Positions 5,769 through 13,278 of a stretch of DNA of 21,678 bases are shown in pieces. Made by a program: the position numbers and the translations under genes. The stretch is taken from assembly GCA_900758495.1 (NCBI GenBank), contig CAAERO010000028.1, forward strand, positions 1 through 21,678, given 5' to 3'. A model generated the notes under the pieces. It searched no databases. It was not told the origin of the DNA and worked only from the letters and a program-made list of their open reading frames with translations. This DNA is from Bacilli bacterium (GTDB lineage Bacteria; Bacillota_I; Bacilli_A; RF39; UBA660). Positions within the stretch are counted from its first letter, which is position 1; every line of letters starts with the position of its first letter.

Positions 5769-7426
5769 ACATCTAAAATTATTGGTAATAGAAGGGGCCT
5801 TCTTCCAGTAAGTTCAAATATATAACTAGATAAATCTTGACTGATTGTAACTTTTAAATCACTAAATGTTACATGTTGGTCATTTAACTTTTTAGTAATA
5901 ATATTACCAGCCATATATTCAATCTTTCTTAATAATTCTTCATTTTCATTAACGAGAACGAATCCTCTAGTGGTAATATTAGGTTTGATAAGTAATCTTT
6001 TAGCACTAAAATCTATATTAGCAATTACTACTAAAATTCCATCATTAGCCATAATTTTTCGATCGTGTATAACAGCACTTCCTACTTCGCCAACACGTGA
6101 ACCATCAACATAAATAGGAGAATTAGGATAACTTTCCCCTCTAGTTATTTTGTGATTTTTTAATATTAAACTATCGCCATTTTTTAAAATGAAAGTATTC
6201 TCTTTAGGAATACCACAGTCCATTCCAAGTTCAGCATGTTTCTTAAGCATTCGATAATCACCATGGAATGGCATTAAGTACTTAGGATTTAATAATCTAA
6301 TCATAAGTTTTAATTCTTCTTGATTAGCATGTCCTGAAGTATGTAGGTTATTAATAGTCATATTAGTAAAGACTTTAACACCTTTTAGATATAATTTGTT
6401 AATAGTTTTAGAAATACTTATTGCATTTCCAGGGATTGCACTACTTGAAAATATTACAATGTCATCTGGTCTTAACTTAATTTGTTTATGTGTTCCATCT
6501 GCAATTCTTGATAGGGCAGCAAGTGGTTCACCTTGGGAACCTGTACAAAGAATGGTTACTTCTCCTGGTTTTAAATTATTAGCTTCATCTGCACGTATTA
6601 GTAATTCTTTGTGATCAATATATCCACCTTTCATTGAAATGTCAATGTTATTTTCCATTGATCTTCCGAAGACACAGATTTTTCTATTGTGTTTGTAACA
6701 AGATTCAAATATGTGTTTTAACCTGTATATATTAGAAGCAAAAGTAGCAATGATAATTCTATTGTACTTATACTTATCAAATATATCAGTTAAAGTATCA
6801 TCAACTCTTGATTCACTAATACTCATTCCTTCATTTAAAGCATTAGTAGAATCACTAATCAATAAATCTACTCCTTGATGACCTATTACAGCCATCTTAT
6901 ATAAATCTGCCATTGGTCCGATAGGTGTAAGATCAAACTTAAAGTCTCCAGTTGTTACAATAGTTCCATTTGGAGTTTTAACAATAATACCATGTGAATC
7001 TGGTATTGAGTGTGTTGTTCTAATAAAACCTATTTCAAAATATTTAAATTTAACTGTTGTTTGATCATTATAAACATAAAGATTGTCATAACGGATATTT
7101 CTATCTGCTAACTTCATTTCGATTAACTCTTTAGCTTGATTTGGTGCATAAATAGCTGGTACATTTACCATCTGTAATAAAAAAGGTATAGCACCAATGT
7201 GGTCTTCATGACCATGAGTTATAAATAAAGCTTTAATTTTATCTTCGTTTTGTTTCAAAAAAGAATAGTCTGGTAAGACATAATCAATTCCTAGTAAGTC
7301 TCCTGCAAAGGAAACTCCCGCATCTAAAATAATAATTTCATCTTTATGCATAACGCAGTACATATTGCGTCCTACTTCACCTAAGCCACCAAGAACAATA
7401 ACTTTTGTTTCATCTGACTTATTCAT
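5741..7426 (-). CDS. rnjA: Ribonuclease J, 561 aa
   Basis: RNase J is a metallo-beta-lactamase/beta-CASP ribonuclease with 5'-to-3' exonuclease and endonuclease activity, a central mRNA decay and rRNA maturation enzyme of Firmicutes. The zinc-binding motif HGHEDH is at residues 71-76, later metal ligands lie in TTGDFKFD, and beta-CASP segments follow (SDSTNA, ATFASNIYRLKHIFE, CTGSQGEP, TSGHANQEELKLMIRLLNPKYLMPFHGDYRM). The start at 7426 is preceded by AAAGGAG seven bases upstream. Whether it is functionally J1 or J2 cannot be decided without the rest of the genome; the gene symbol assumes J1. It stands alone on the minus strand with its own promoter. Confidence 0.93.
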   Translation of the reverse strand: MNKSDETKVIVLGGLGEVGRNMYCVMHKDEIIILDAGVSFAGDLLGIDYVLPDYSFLKQNEDKIKALFITHGHEDHIGAIPFLLQMVNVPAIYAPNQAKELIEMKLADRNIRYDNLYVYNDQTTVKFKYFEIGFIRTTHSIPDSHGIIVKTPNGTIVTTGDFKFDLTPIGPMADLYKMAVIGHQGVDLLISDSTNALNEGMSISESRVDDTLTDIFDKYKYNRIIIATFASNIYRLKHIFESCYKHNRKICVFGRSMENNIDISMKGGYIDHKELLIRADEANNLKPGEVTILCTGSQGEPLAALSRIADGTHKQIKLRPDDIVIFSSSAIPGNAISISKTINKLYLKGVKVFTNMTINNLHTSGHANQEELKLMIRLLNPKYLMPFHGDYRMLKKHAELGMDCGIPKENTFILKNGDSLILKNHKITRGESYPNSPIYVDGSRVGEVGSAVIHDRKIMANDGILVVIANIDFSAKRLLIKPNITTRGFVLVNENEELLRKIEYMAGNIITKKLNDQHVTFSDLKVTISQDLSSYIFELTGRRPLLLPIILDVKKEVKEKI

Positions 7427-7475
7427 TTTTTCTCCTTTCTTGAAGTTAATAATAAGAAAGAACTAACCGACATAA

Positions 7476-7504
7476 ATTATACTATATAAAAAAAGATTTG
7501 TCTA
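7476..7504 (-). promoter_or_regulatory. rnjA promoter
   Basis: On the minus strand TAGACA (complement of 7499-7504), 17 bp, TATAAT (complement of 7476-7481), 50 bp before the start codon. Confidence 0.7.
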
Positions 7505-7520
7505 GCGACTAGCAAAAATA

Positions 7521-7549
7521 TAGACAGATATCAATAAATGTGCTATTCT
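7521..7549 (+). promoter_or_regulatory. Promoter of the ABC exporter operon
   Basis: TAGACA (7521-7526), 17 bp, TATTCT (7544-7549), 34 bp before the first cistron. It is divergent from the rnjA promoter, whose -35 uses the same variant hexamer TAGACA; the -35 elements are 16 bp apart. Confidence 0.55.
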
Positions 7550-7583
7550 CAAAGTAATAATTGATGAGTGTTGGAGTAGTTAT

Positions 7584-8534
7584 ATGAAAAAAATCTTTTC
7601 AGCTAAAAAAACAGTATTTTTTGTTGCAATCTTTCTTTTCTTTTTTATTTTGTTATCATTTTATGATTATTATTCACTCGATTTTTCATATGCTAAAGAT
7701 TATTATAAAGTAATAGATAAATGTGGAGAGAGTGGGAGTGACCCTAATGATGAATTGTGCTACTGGCATAAGACTGATGAAGATGTTGAAAGATATAAAC
7801 GAGAAAATGATCCAGTTGCTAAATATAAAAAGCTTGATGCTATAACACTTACTTGTTATATTGTGGAACAGACACTCTTTAGAAATCTTCAATTGTTATC
7901 TCCTTTATTCATTGCTATCTTGGTAATAGCTAATATTCATAAAGAAGTTGCTAGTGGAATGGTTAAAAACTACTTTACAAGAACTGATTATAAAAAATAT
8001 CTACGGAAAAATTTAAAACTTTTAGGAATTGTTTCTTTAACTTTTCCTATCGTATTATGTTTAGTTTTTCTTCTATCGTGTCTTATAACGAGATTTAATT
8101 TTAATATTGGTGATACAACTATTGATAACTATATCTATACACCTTTTAAATATAAACACTTCTTCCTTTATGGAACAGTGATATGTTTATTTCAATATAT
8201 ATTAAGCTTTGCTTTTGGTGCTTTAGCTTTAGCTTTTGGTAAGAATAGTAAAAATATCTTAGTATCAATCTTAACTAGTTTTATTTATATAACTTTAATA
8301 GTAATATTTATCAATGTTGGTCTTTATGCTCTTATACTTAATAAAATCTTTGGAATTAAAAAACTATCGGAAGCTTTTATGGTTACTACTTATTGGTTTT
8401 TAGGTAAAGGAGATAATGTTGCTTTGATGTTTATAATCGTGATTTGTTTTCTTCTATTCTCCTTATTAGTTTACTATTTATCTTATAAGAATAAAGAAAG
8501 GTTTATAATGAGAAATGAAAAAATCACTGCATAG
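7584..8534 (+). CDS. ABC-type exporter membrane subunit, 316 aa
   Basis: A polytopic membrane protein with about six helices (roughly 10-28, 103-120, 147-168, 193-215, 225-250 and 280-300). A large extracytoplasmic loop after the first helix (about 30-95) contains two Cys, in KCGESGSDPNDELCY, that could form a disulphide. The arrangement resembles ABC-2 family permeases. It is the first cistron of a three-gene operon that ends in an ATPase, and the next permease starts within its last 20 bases. The ribosome-binding site is GGAG (7573-7576), seven bases from ATG 7584. The substrate is unknown. The Glu-type Q-loop of the ATPase partner suggests a LanFEG or bacitracin-type peptide-export and immunity role, which is an inference. 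Confidence 0.75.
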   Translation: MKKIFSAKKTVFFVAIFLFFFILLSFYDYYSLDFSYAKDYYKVIDKCGESGSDPNDELCYWHKTDEDVERYKRENDPVAKYKKLDAITLTCYIVEQTLFRNLQLLSPLFIAILVIANIHKEVASGMVKNYFTRTDYKKYLRKNLKLLGIVSLTFPIVLCLVFLLSCLITRFNFNIGDTTIDNYIYTPFKYKHFFLYGTVICLFQYILSFAFGALALAFGKNSKNILVSILTSFIYITLIVIFINVGLYALILNKIFGIKKLSEAFMVTTYWFLGKGDNVALMFIIVICFLLFSLLVYYLSYKNKERFIMRNEKITA

Positions 8535-9930
8535 AAAATTTACTATTTTGAATGGTATAACGGGTGAAGAAAACTTTAAGGGTATCTATATCTTTGCTAT
8601 CATTTTAGCGCTTTATGGTGCTTATATATTATCGTCAGGAACGAAAACAATGGTAGAAGCAACATTAATGTCTTTTACTTTCTCTATCTTTAATTTATTA
8701 TTTTTTCTTTTAATAATGTTAAATTCTTATAATACTTATAAGACCTTTTCTAAAGATTTTGATTCCTATATTATGAGACTTAAAACTAAGAAGAACTATT
8801 TAAAAGAAATTATTTCTCTTTTAGTTTCTTCTAATATTTTGTTAATAGTAATGTTTTTCCTTATATTTTATACTTTTCTAGTTTTCTTTCAAGCTGGTAA
8901 TATTGGTCTAGATATTAGTACGGTTTATAAAGGTATCCCAGATATTATTTATGTTCTATTTTATCTATTTAGATATGTTACTTATATGGTATCTTTGAGT
9001 CTTATTATTATCTTGCTTAGTTATAAGTATAACTTTACTAGTTCCTTATTTGTTACTATCTGTTTCAGTATTAGTTTGTTTTTAGGAATAACTAGTTCGG
9101 AAGCAACTAATTCCTTTCAATTAGCTCCTTGGTCTTATTTCCAAGTAACAAGATATGGTTCATTTTCTTTAGAAATTACTTATTCTATACTTTATTTATT
9201 ATTTTTTGAAGTGCTTATTTTCTATCTATATAATGTAAAGAAAAATAATAAAGTGAAAAATAAATATCTTTTATCTAATGATATTAGTTATTTTCTTCAT
9301 AAACATAAACTATTACTAGGTTTATTTCTAGGTACTACCATACTTATTCCTTTCTTAACTTATATTCCATTGTTATCAGTTACTGAAAATCTTAACAGTA
9401 TGTTCTTAGTAAATCTTAATCTAAATAAGTATAATATACTAAATGTTATTTACTATCTCTTATCTTTAACAATGTTTGTTTATCTTGCTGTTAACTTATA
9501 TACGAAAGATTTAATGTATAATTTAGATAATATATTTTTAAGAGAAAAGATAATTAGTTGGTCTAAAATGAAGTTAGTTACTATTATCTTATTGACAATA
9601 TTAGTTAAGTTTATATCTTATACCTTGGTAGTTTTAACATTATCTCTTAGAACAGGTAGTATTTTCTTTGAATTAGCTATCTTAATTAGAGATTTAGCTT
9701 ATACTGTTCTATTAGAATTGTTATTTTTAAATAGTTATGTCTTATATCTGAGAGATTATAAAATAGTTAGTATTATTAGTGGACTTATTTTCCTTTTAGC
9801 AGTAAGTCTTGGAGTTGTTTGGTTTAAAGGTATTAGTAGTATCTTGATAATAGTATTAGTGATTAGTTTAATTTTCCTTCATAAGAAAAGACCTAGTAAA
9901 TTAATAGAAAGAGTGGGAATGATAAGATGA
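8515..9930 (+). CDS. ABC-type exporter membrane subunit, 471 aa, about 12 helices
   Basis: This very hydrophobic protein has about twelve predicted membrane helices in two sets of six, split near residue 255 by a basic cytoplasmic linker (KKNNKVKNKYLL, then DISYFLHKHK). It is therefore about twice the size of a usual ABC-2 permease subunit. The start at 8515 overlaps the previous gene by 20 bp; AGAAAGG 14 bases upstream is a weak ribosome-binding site, so translational coupling is likely. It ends in TGA within ATGA, overlapping the ATPase start by four bases. I do not recognise the specific family. The context makes it the second membrane component of the exporter. Confidence 0.75.
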   Translation: MKKSLHRKFTILNGITGEENFKGIYIFAIILALYGAYILSSGTKTMVEATLMSFTFSIFNLLFFLLIMLNSYNTYKTFSKDFDSYIMRLKTKKNYLKEIISLLVSSNILLIVMFFLIFYTFLVFFQAGNIGLDISTVYKGIPDIIYVLFYLFRYVTYMVSLSLIIILLSYKYNFTSSLFVTICFSISLFLGITSSEATNSFQLAPWSYFQVTRYGSFSLEITYSILYLLFFEVLIFYLYNVKKNNKVKNKYLLSNDISYFLHKHKLLLGLFLGTTILIPFLTYIPLLSVTENLNSMFLVNLNLNKYNILNVIYYLLSLTMFVYLAVNLYTKDLMYNLDNIFLREKIISWSKMKLVTIILLTILVKFISYTLVVLTLSLRTGSIFFELAILIRDLAYTVLLELLFLNSYVLYLRDYKIVSIISGLIFLLAVSLGVVWFKGISSILIIVLVISLIFLHKKRPSKLIERVGMIR

Positions 9931-10589
9931 AAATTGAAGTTAAAAACGTAACAAAAAAATTTAAAGATAGTGTTATTTTAGAAGATGTTAATCTTGAATT
10001 TGTTGGTGGTAAAATATATGGTTTGATTGGTCGCAATGGTAGTGGAAAGAGTGTTCTTCTAAAGATGTTATGTGCTTTCTATAAACCTAGTAGTGGGGAA
10101 ATATTATATAACGGTGAAAATATTATCAAAGAAGAAAAATATCCACCTAGTACCAGAGCTTTGATTGAGAAACCAGCTTTTATTCCAGATTTAACAGGAA
10201 AACAGAATCTTCTTTTATTAGCTTCTATTCAAAATATAATAGGGGAAAAAGAGATAGACTCTACAATGGAGAGATTAGGTCTTATTCCAAATGACAATAA
10301 GAAATACTATAAATACTCTTTGGGAATGAAACAGAAACTTGGTATCGCTCAAGTATTAATGGAAAATCCTGATGTTATTATTTTAGATGAACCGTTTAAT
10401 GGTTTAGATGATGATAGTGTTAATACTTTACGAAAGATTCTTTTAGAAGAGAAAAAGAATGGTAAAGTTATTATTCTAGCAACTCATATAAAAGAAGATA
10501 TTGAGCAGCTATGTGATATTGTTTATAAAGTTGATAATATGAAAGTTAAATTAACTGCTAAGAATGATTTAAAGAAAGAAGATTACTAG
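9927..10589 (+). CDS. ABC transporter ATPase, 220 aa, E-loop variant
   Basis: This is the nucleotide-binding subunit that powers the two permeases upstream. It has Walker A GRNGSGKS (35-42), signature YSLGMKQ (130-136), Walker B VIILDEP (150-156) followed by a D-loop NGLD, and switch His H187 in ATH. The Q-loop position reads ALIEKPAFIPDLTGKQNL, with Glu at 81 in place of Gln. This E-loop with the following PAF-PDLTG wording is characteristic of LanF/BcrA-type ATPases that protect against lantibiotics and bacitracin. The start overlaps the preceding stop (ATGA), with GAGTGGGAATG as ribosome-binding region. No two-component system or bacteriocin precursor is seen beside it. Substrate unknown. 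Confidence 0.9.
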   Translation: MKIEVKNVTKKFKDSVILEDVNLEFVGGKIYGLIGRNGSGKSVLLKMLCAFYKPSSGEILYNGENIIKEEKYPPSTRALIEKPAFIPDLTGKQNLLLLASIQNIIGEKEIDSTMERLGLIPNDNKKYYKYSLGMKQKLGIAQVLMENPDVIILDEPFNGLDDDSVNTLRKILLEEKKNGKVIILATHIKEDIEQLCDIVYKVDNMKVKLTAKNDLKKEDY

Positions 10590-10591
10590 AT

Positions 10592-10617
10592 AAAGAGACT
10601 ATATTAGTCTTTTTTTT
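10592..10617 (+). terminator. Intrinsic terminator of the ABC operon
   Basis: AAAGAGACT (10592-10600) pairs with AGTCTTTTT (10606-10614) with one G-U pair and the five-base loop ATATT. A T-run continues to 10617. It lies three bases after the ATPase stop. Confidence 0.8.
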
Positions 10618-10673
10618 GATAGAGTTTTCTTGTTACTGAATATAATAAATATATAGCTTAAAGCACTCACTAT

Positions 10674-10702
10674 TTGACTTTTTTCTTATTATGTGGTATA
10701 AT
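10674..10702 (+). promoter_or_regulatory. Distal promoter (P1) of the adhesin-sortase operon
   Basis: TTGACT (10674-10679), 17 bp, perfect -10 TATAAT (10697-10702) with extended TGG before it. GTGG and CCAC (10693-10710) form a dyad around the -10. Confidence 0.75.
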
Positions 10703-10728
10703 CTAGCCACAAATGAGGAAGGGTTGGC

Positions 10729-10762
10729 AGCAAGATAGACTATAAAGTACAAAACTCTTGCT
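10729..10762. promoter_or_regulatory. Inverted repeat between the tandem promoters
   Basis: AGCAAGA (10729-10735) and TCTTGCT (10756-10762) are perfect inverted arms around a 20-base spacer. The right arm contains most of the -35 (TTGCTA) of the proximal promoter, so the repeat could be an operator or a hairpin in the P1 transcript. No regulator is visible nearby. Confidence 0.4.
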
Positions 10763-10786
10763 ATTTAAACACTTTGGTGGTATAAT
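10758..10786 (+). promoter_or_regulatory. Proximal promoter (P2) of the adhesin-sortase operon
   Basis: TTGCTA (10758-10763), 17 bp, perfect -10 TATAAT (10781-10786) with extended TGG. The -10 is enclosed in GGTG...CACC (10777-10795). It lies 32 bp before the adhesin start. Confidence 0.7.
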
Positions 10787-10817
10787 ATAGGCACCAATGG
10801 AGATTAGGGGGATAAAT

Positions 10818-12638
10818 ATGAAAAAAGATAATTTTAAAAGATTGGGAATATTATCATTAATAATAATGATGATAGGTTCATTTTTTTCAGGACTTGTATT
10901 AAATGTAGAAGCAACATCTGTTCCAAAGTCTTTTACAGCTAAGTCTGAAAAAACTCTTGATGGTTATATTGCTAACTATCATTTTGGTAAGAAAATAAAC
11001 AGTAAAGGTGGATATGTTTATTGTAATGACTTACATAAAGGAACACCACATGGCGAAAAAATGACACTTGTAGGTGAGGCTCCTGCTGGAGTGGCTTATA
11101 TCTTAGAGAATGGTTATCCATCTAAGAATATTACAGGAAATAGTGATTATGATTACTATATTACACAATCAGCTGTTTGGTGGTATTTAGATGATACAAC
11201 AGGTTCAAGTAACTTATCAAATAGTTTCAAAACTAATGGAAGTGATCCTAAAGGATTAAGAAAATATATAAAAAAATTAGTGAGTGAAGCTAAGAAAGTT
11301 AAGGATTATTCAACACCAAGTCTTACAGTTAATAGTAAGAGTAGTACAATGAAATTATCTAGTGACAAAAAATATTATGAATCAAATGATATTAGTGTTA
11401 CAGGTAAAAATTTAACTGGAAAATATACAGTTACATTAGATGGAGCACCACAAGGAACACAAATTGTTAGTTCATCAGCTTCAAGTGAAGCTTCATCATT
11501 TGCTAACAATGAAAGCTTTAAAATAAGAATTCCAGTAGATAAAGCACAAAGTTTAAAAACAAGTATTACAGTTAATGTTAAGAGTAAAGCAACAACATAT
11601 AAAGCTTATGAATATAAATCGAGTGACACATCAGTACAAAATGTCTATGGAAAAGCTTTATATCCAACTAATACAACATTATCAGGTAAAACAACACTTA
11701 GTTTATCAACTAGTAAAGTTTCAATAACTAAGATTGATTCTAAAACTAAAGCAGGATTAGCTGGAGCAGAATTTACTTTATATGATAACTCTGGTAAGAA
11801 GATTACATCTTGGACTTCAACTACTAAGGCTCATGTAATTCAAAACTTACCTAATGGTACATATACTTTAAAAGAAACAAAAGCACCTGCTGGTTATAAA
11901 ATAAGCAAAGAAGAGACAAAATTCACTATTAGTGATAGTAATCGTGATATAACAGTAAAAGTTGAAAATACAGCTTATAGTAAAGTATCAATAATTAAAA
12001 TTGATTCTAAAACTAAAGTAGCTTTAGCTGGAGCAGAATTTACTTTATATGATAATTCTGGTAAGAAGATTACATCTTGGACTTCAACTGGTAAAGCTCA
12101 TGTGATCCAAAATTTGGCTAATGGTACATATACTTTAAAAGAAACAAAAGCACCTGCTGGTTATAAAATCAGTGAGGAAGAGACTAAATTCACAATTAGT
12201 GATACTAATCGTAATATAATATTAAAAATTGAAAATACGGCATTAACTAAATTAGTTAATATTGTAAAAATTGATAAAGCTACAGGTCAACCACTTGCTG
12301 GGGCTCACTTAGTAGTTAAAAATGAACAAGGTGAGGTTATTGCAGACTTTGTAAGTACAGAACAACCTTATACTATTAAAGATTTAAAAGATGGTAAATA
12401 TAGTGTATACGAGGTTGAAGCACCTAGTGGTTACAAGAAAAATGAAGCTACTTATTACTTTACAATTAGTGATGGTAATACCGTTGCTAGTGTTACTGTA
12501 GAAAACGAAAAGGAAGGCGAAGTTGTTGAAGTTCCTAATACAGGAAGCAATGATTCCATAATTCCTGGTGTTATAGGTTCAATTGCCCTATTATCTGGTG
12601 TTGGTTTTGCGTATAAGAATGGAAAAAAACAAAAATAA
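10818..12638 (+). CDS. Sortase-anchored thioester/Cna_B surface adhesin, 606 aa
   Basis: A cell-wall-anchored surface protein, probably an adhesin. It has a signal peptide (about 1-32); a thioester domain at about 45-165 with C69 in YVYCND and Q117 in ITQSAVWWY, the Cys-Gln pair that forms the internal thioester (C69 appears to be the only Cys); a beta-rich linker region at 166-297; three SpaA/Cna_B-type domains at 299-387, 388-476 and 477-564; sorting signal VPNTG at 572-576; then a hydrophobic helix and a basic tail (NGKKQK). Each Cna_B repeat keeps Lys (305, 394, 484), Glu (353, 442, 532) and Asn (384, 473, 563), the usual isopeptide triad. No pilin motif (YPKN) is seen, so I read it as a monomeric stalk adhesin and not a major pilin. 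The start is ATG 10818 with AGGGGGA six bases upstream; the in-frame ATG at 10797 lacks support. A dedicated sortase follows with a 20-bp overlap. Confidence 0.9.
   Translation: MKKDNFKRLGILSLIIMMIGSFFSGLVLNVEATSVPKSFTAKSEKTLDGYIANYHFGKKINSKGGYVYCNDLHKGTPHGEKMTLVGEAPAGVAYILENGYPSKNITGNSDYDYYITQSAVWWYLDDTTGSSNLSNSFKTNGSDPKGLRKYIKKLVSEAKKVKDYSTPSLTVNSKSSTMKLSSDKKYYESNDISVTGKNLTGKYTVTLDGAPQGTQIVSSSASSEASSFANNESFKIRIPVDKAQSLKTSITVNVKSKATTYKAYEYKSSDTSVQNVYGKALYPTNTTLSGKTTLSLSTSKVSITKIDSKTKAGLAGAEFTLYDNSGKKITSWTSTTKAHVIQNLPNGTYTLKETKAPAGYKISKEETKFTISDSNRDITVKVENTAYSKVSIIKIDSKTKVALAGAEFTLYDNSGKKITSWTSTGKAHVIQNLANGTYTLKETKAPAGYKISEEETKFTISDTNRNIILKIENTALTKLVNIVKIDKATGQPLAGAHLVVKNEQGEVIADFVSTEQPYTIKDLKDGKYSVYEVEAPSGYKKNEATYYFTISDGNTVASVTVENEKEGEVVEVPNTGSNDSIIPGVIGSIALLSGVGFAYKNGKKQK
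11712..12245 (+). repeat. Tandem 267-bp direct repeat encoding two near-identical Cna_B domains
   Basis: Copies run 11712-11978 and 11979-12245. Long identical stretches are shared, for example around the codons for GAEFTLYD and for the block GTYTLKETKAPAGYKIS. The third domain (12246-12509) has the same fold pattern but is much more diverged. This points to a recent duplication or homogenisation of the first two. Confidence 0.85.
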
Positions 12639-13257
12639 AAAAATATCTACAAATATGATAGCTCTCATTGGAGCTGTACTAATAGTCAGTAGTCTTTTTC
12701 TAATATTTTATAATTTCATCAATAGGAAACGTTTAGTTGTTTATGATTATATCAATGAGCAACTAAACACTAATGTTGATGTTAAGAATGTATCTTCAAC
12801 AGATGAAGGTGCTAAAGAAGAAGAAAAAGAATCGGAAGAAGATACTGATTTAGAACATTATATAGGTTATTTGGAGATACCAAAGATAGGATTTAATAGG
12901 GGCTTTTATAATATTGAATCACCACAGAATAATGTGGAGAGTAATATTCAAGTGATTAAAGGAAGTTCAATGCCAACAAAGAAAAATGGCAACCTAATTA
13001 TTGCTGGTCATTCTGGGACTGGTTGGAAGGCTTTCTTTAATGATTTATATAAATTAAGTGTTGGTGATCAGGCTGTAGTTACATATAAGAATCACAAATA
13101 CACATATCAAATTGAAGATATTTCAAAACAAGCAAAAACAGGAACTCTTACTATAAGGAGAAACAGATCTAAGACAACATTGACACTAATTACGTGTACA
13201 AACAACGATAGCACAACTCAAACAATTTATGTTGCTAGTCTAGTTAATGTATCATAA
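12619..13257 (+). CDS. Sortase, 212 aa, atypical at the catalytic Arg position
   Basis: A membrane-anchored transpeptidase that would cleave the VPNTG signal of the preceding adhesin and attach it to the cell wall. It has a basic N-terminus, one membrane helix (about 12-31), an acidic linker (60-80), and a sortase beta-barrel from about 82. Catalytic His H131 is in IIAGHSG and catalytic Cys C193 is in TLITCT. The final strand reads QTIYVASL, where sortase A has RKIFVA, so the expected Arg appears replaced by Q201. Arg residues at 180, 181 and 183 precede the Cys strand instead. The class is not clear to me. The start is uncertain: ATG 12619 is 20 bp inside the adhesin gene with no good ribosome-binding site, implying coupling; in-frame TTG 12583 and GTG 12598 are alternatives but would extend the protein within adhesin coding sequence. 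Confidence 0.88.
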   Translation: MEKNKNKKISTNMIALIGAVLIVSSLFLIFYNFINRKRLVVYDYINEQLNTNVDVKNVSSTDEGAKEEEKESEEDTDLEHYIGYLEIPKIGFNRGFYNIESPQNNVESNIQVIKGSSMPTKKNGNLIIAGHSGTGWKAFFNDLYKLSVGDQAVVTYKNHKYTYQIEDISKQAKTGTLTIRRNRSKTTLTLITCTNNDSTTQTIYVASLVNVS

Positions 13258-13278
13258 GAATAAAAGGGGGTGTTGGTG

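Noticed and set aside
6396..6614. Plus-strand open frame inside rnjA
   Set aside because: Antisense shadow of RNase J coding sequence without start signals.
10713..10745. Tiny ORF (ATG AGG AAG GGT ... TAA) between the tandem promoters
   Set aside because: Ten codons, no ribosome-binding site, and it lies in the promoter-operator region.
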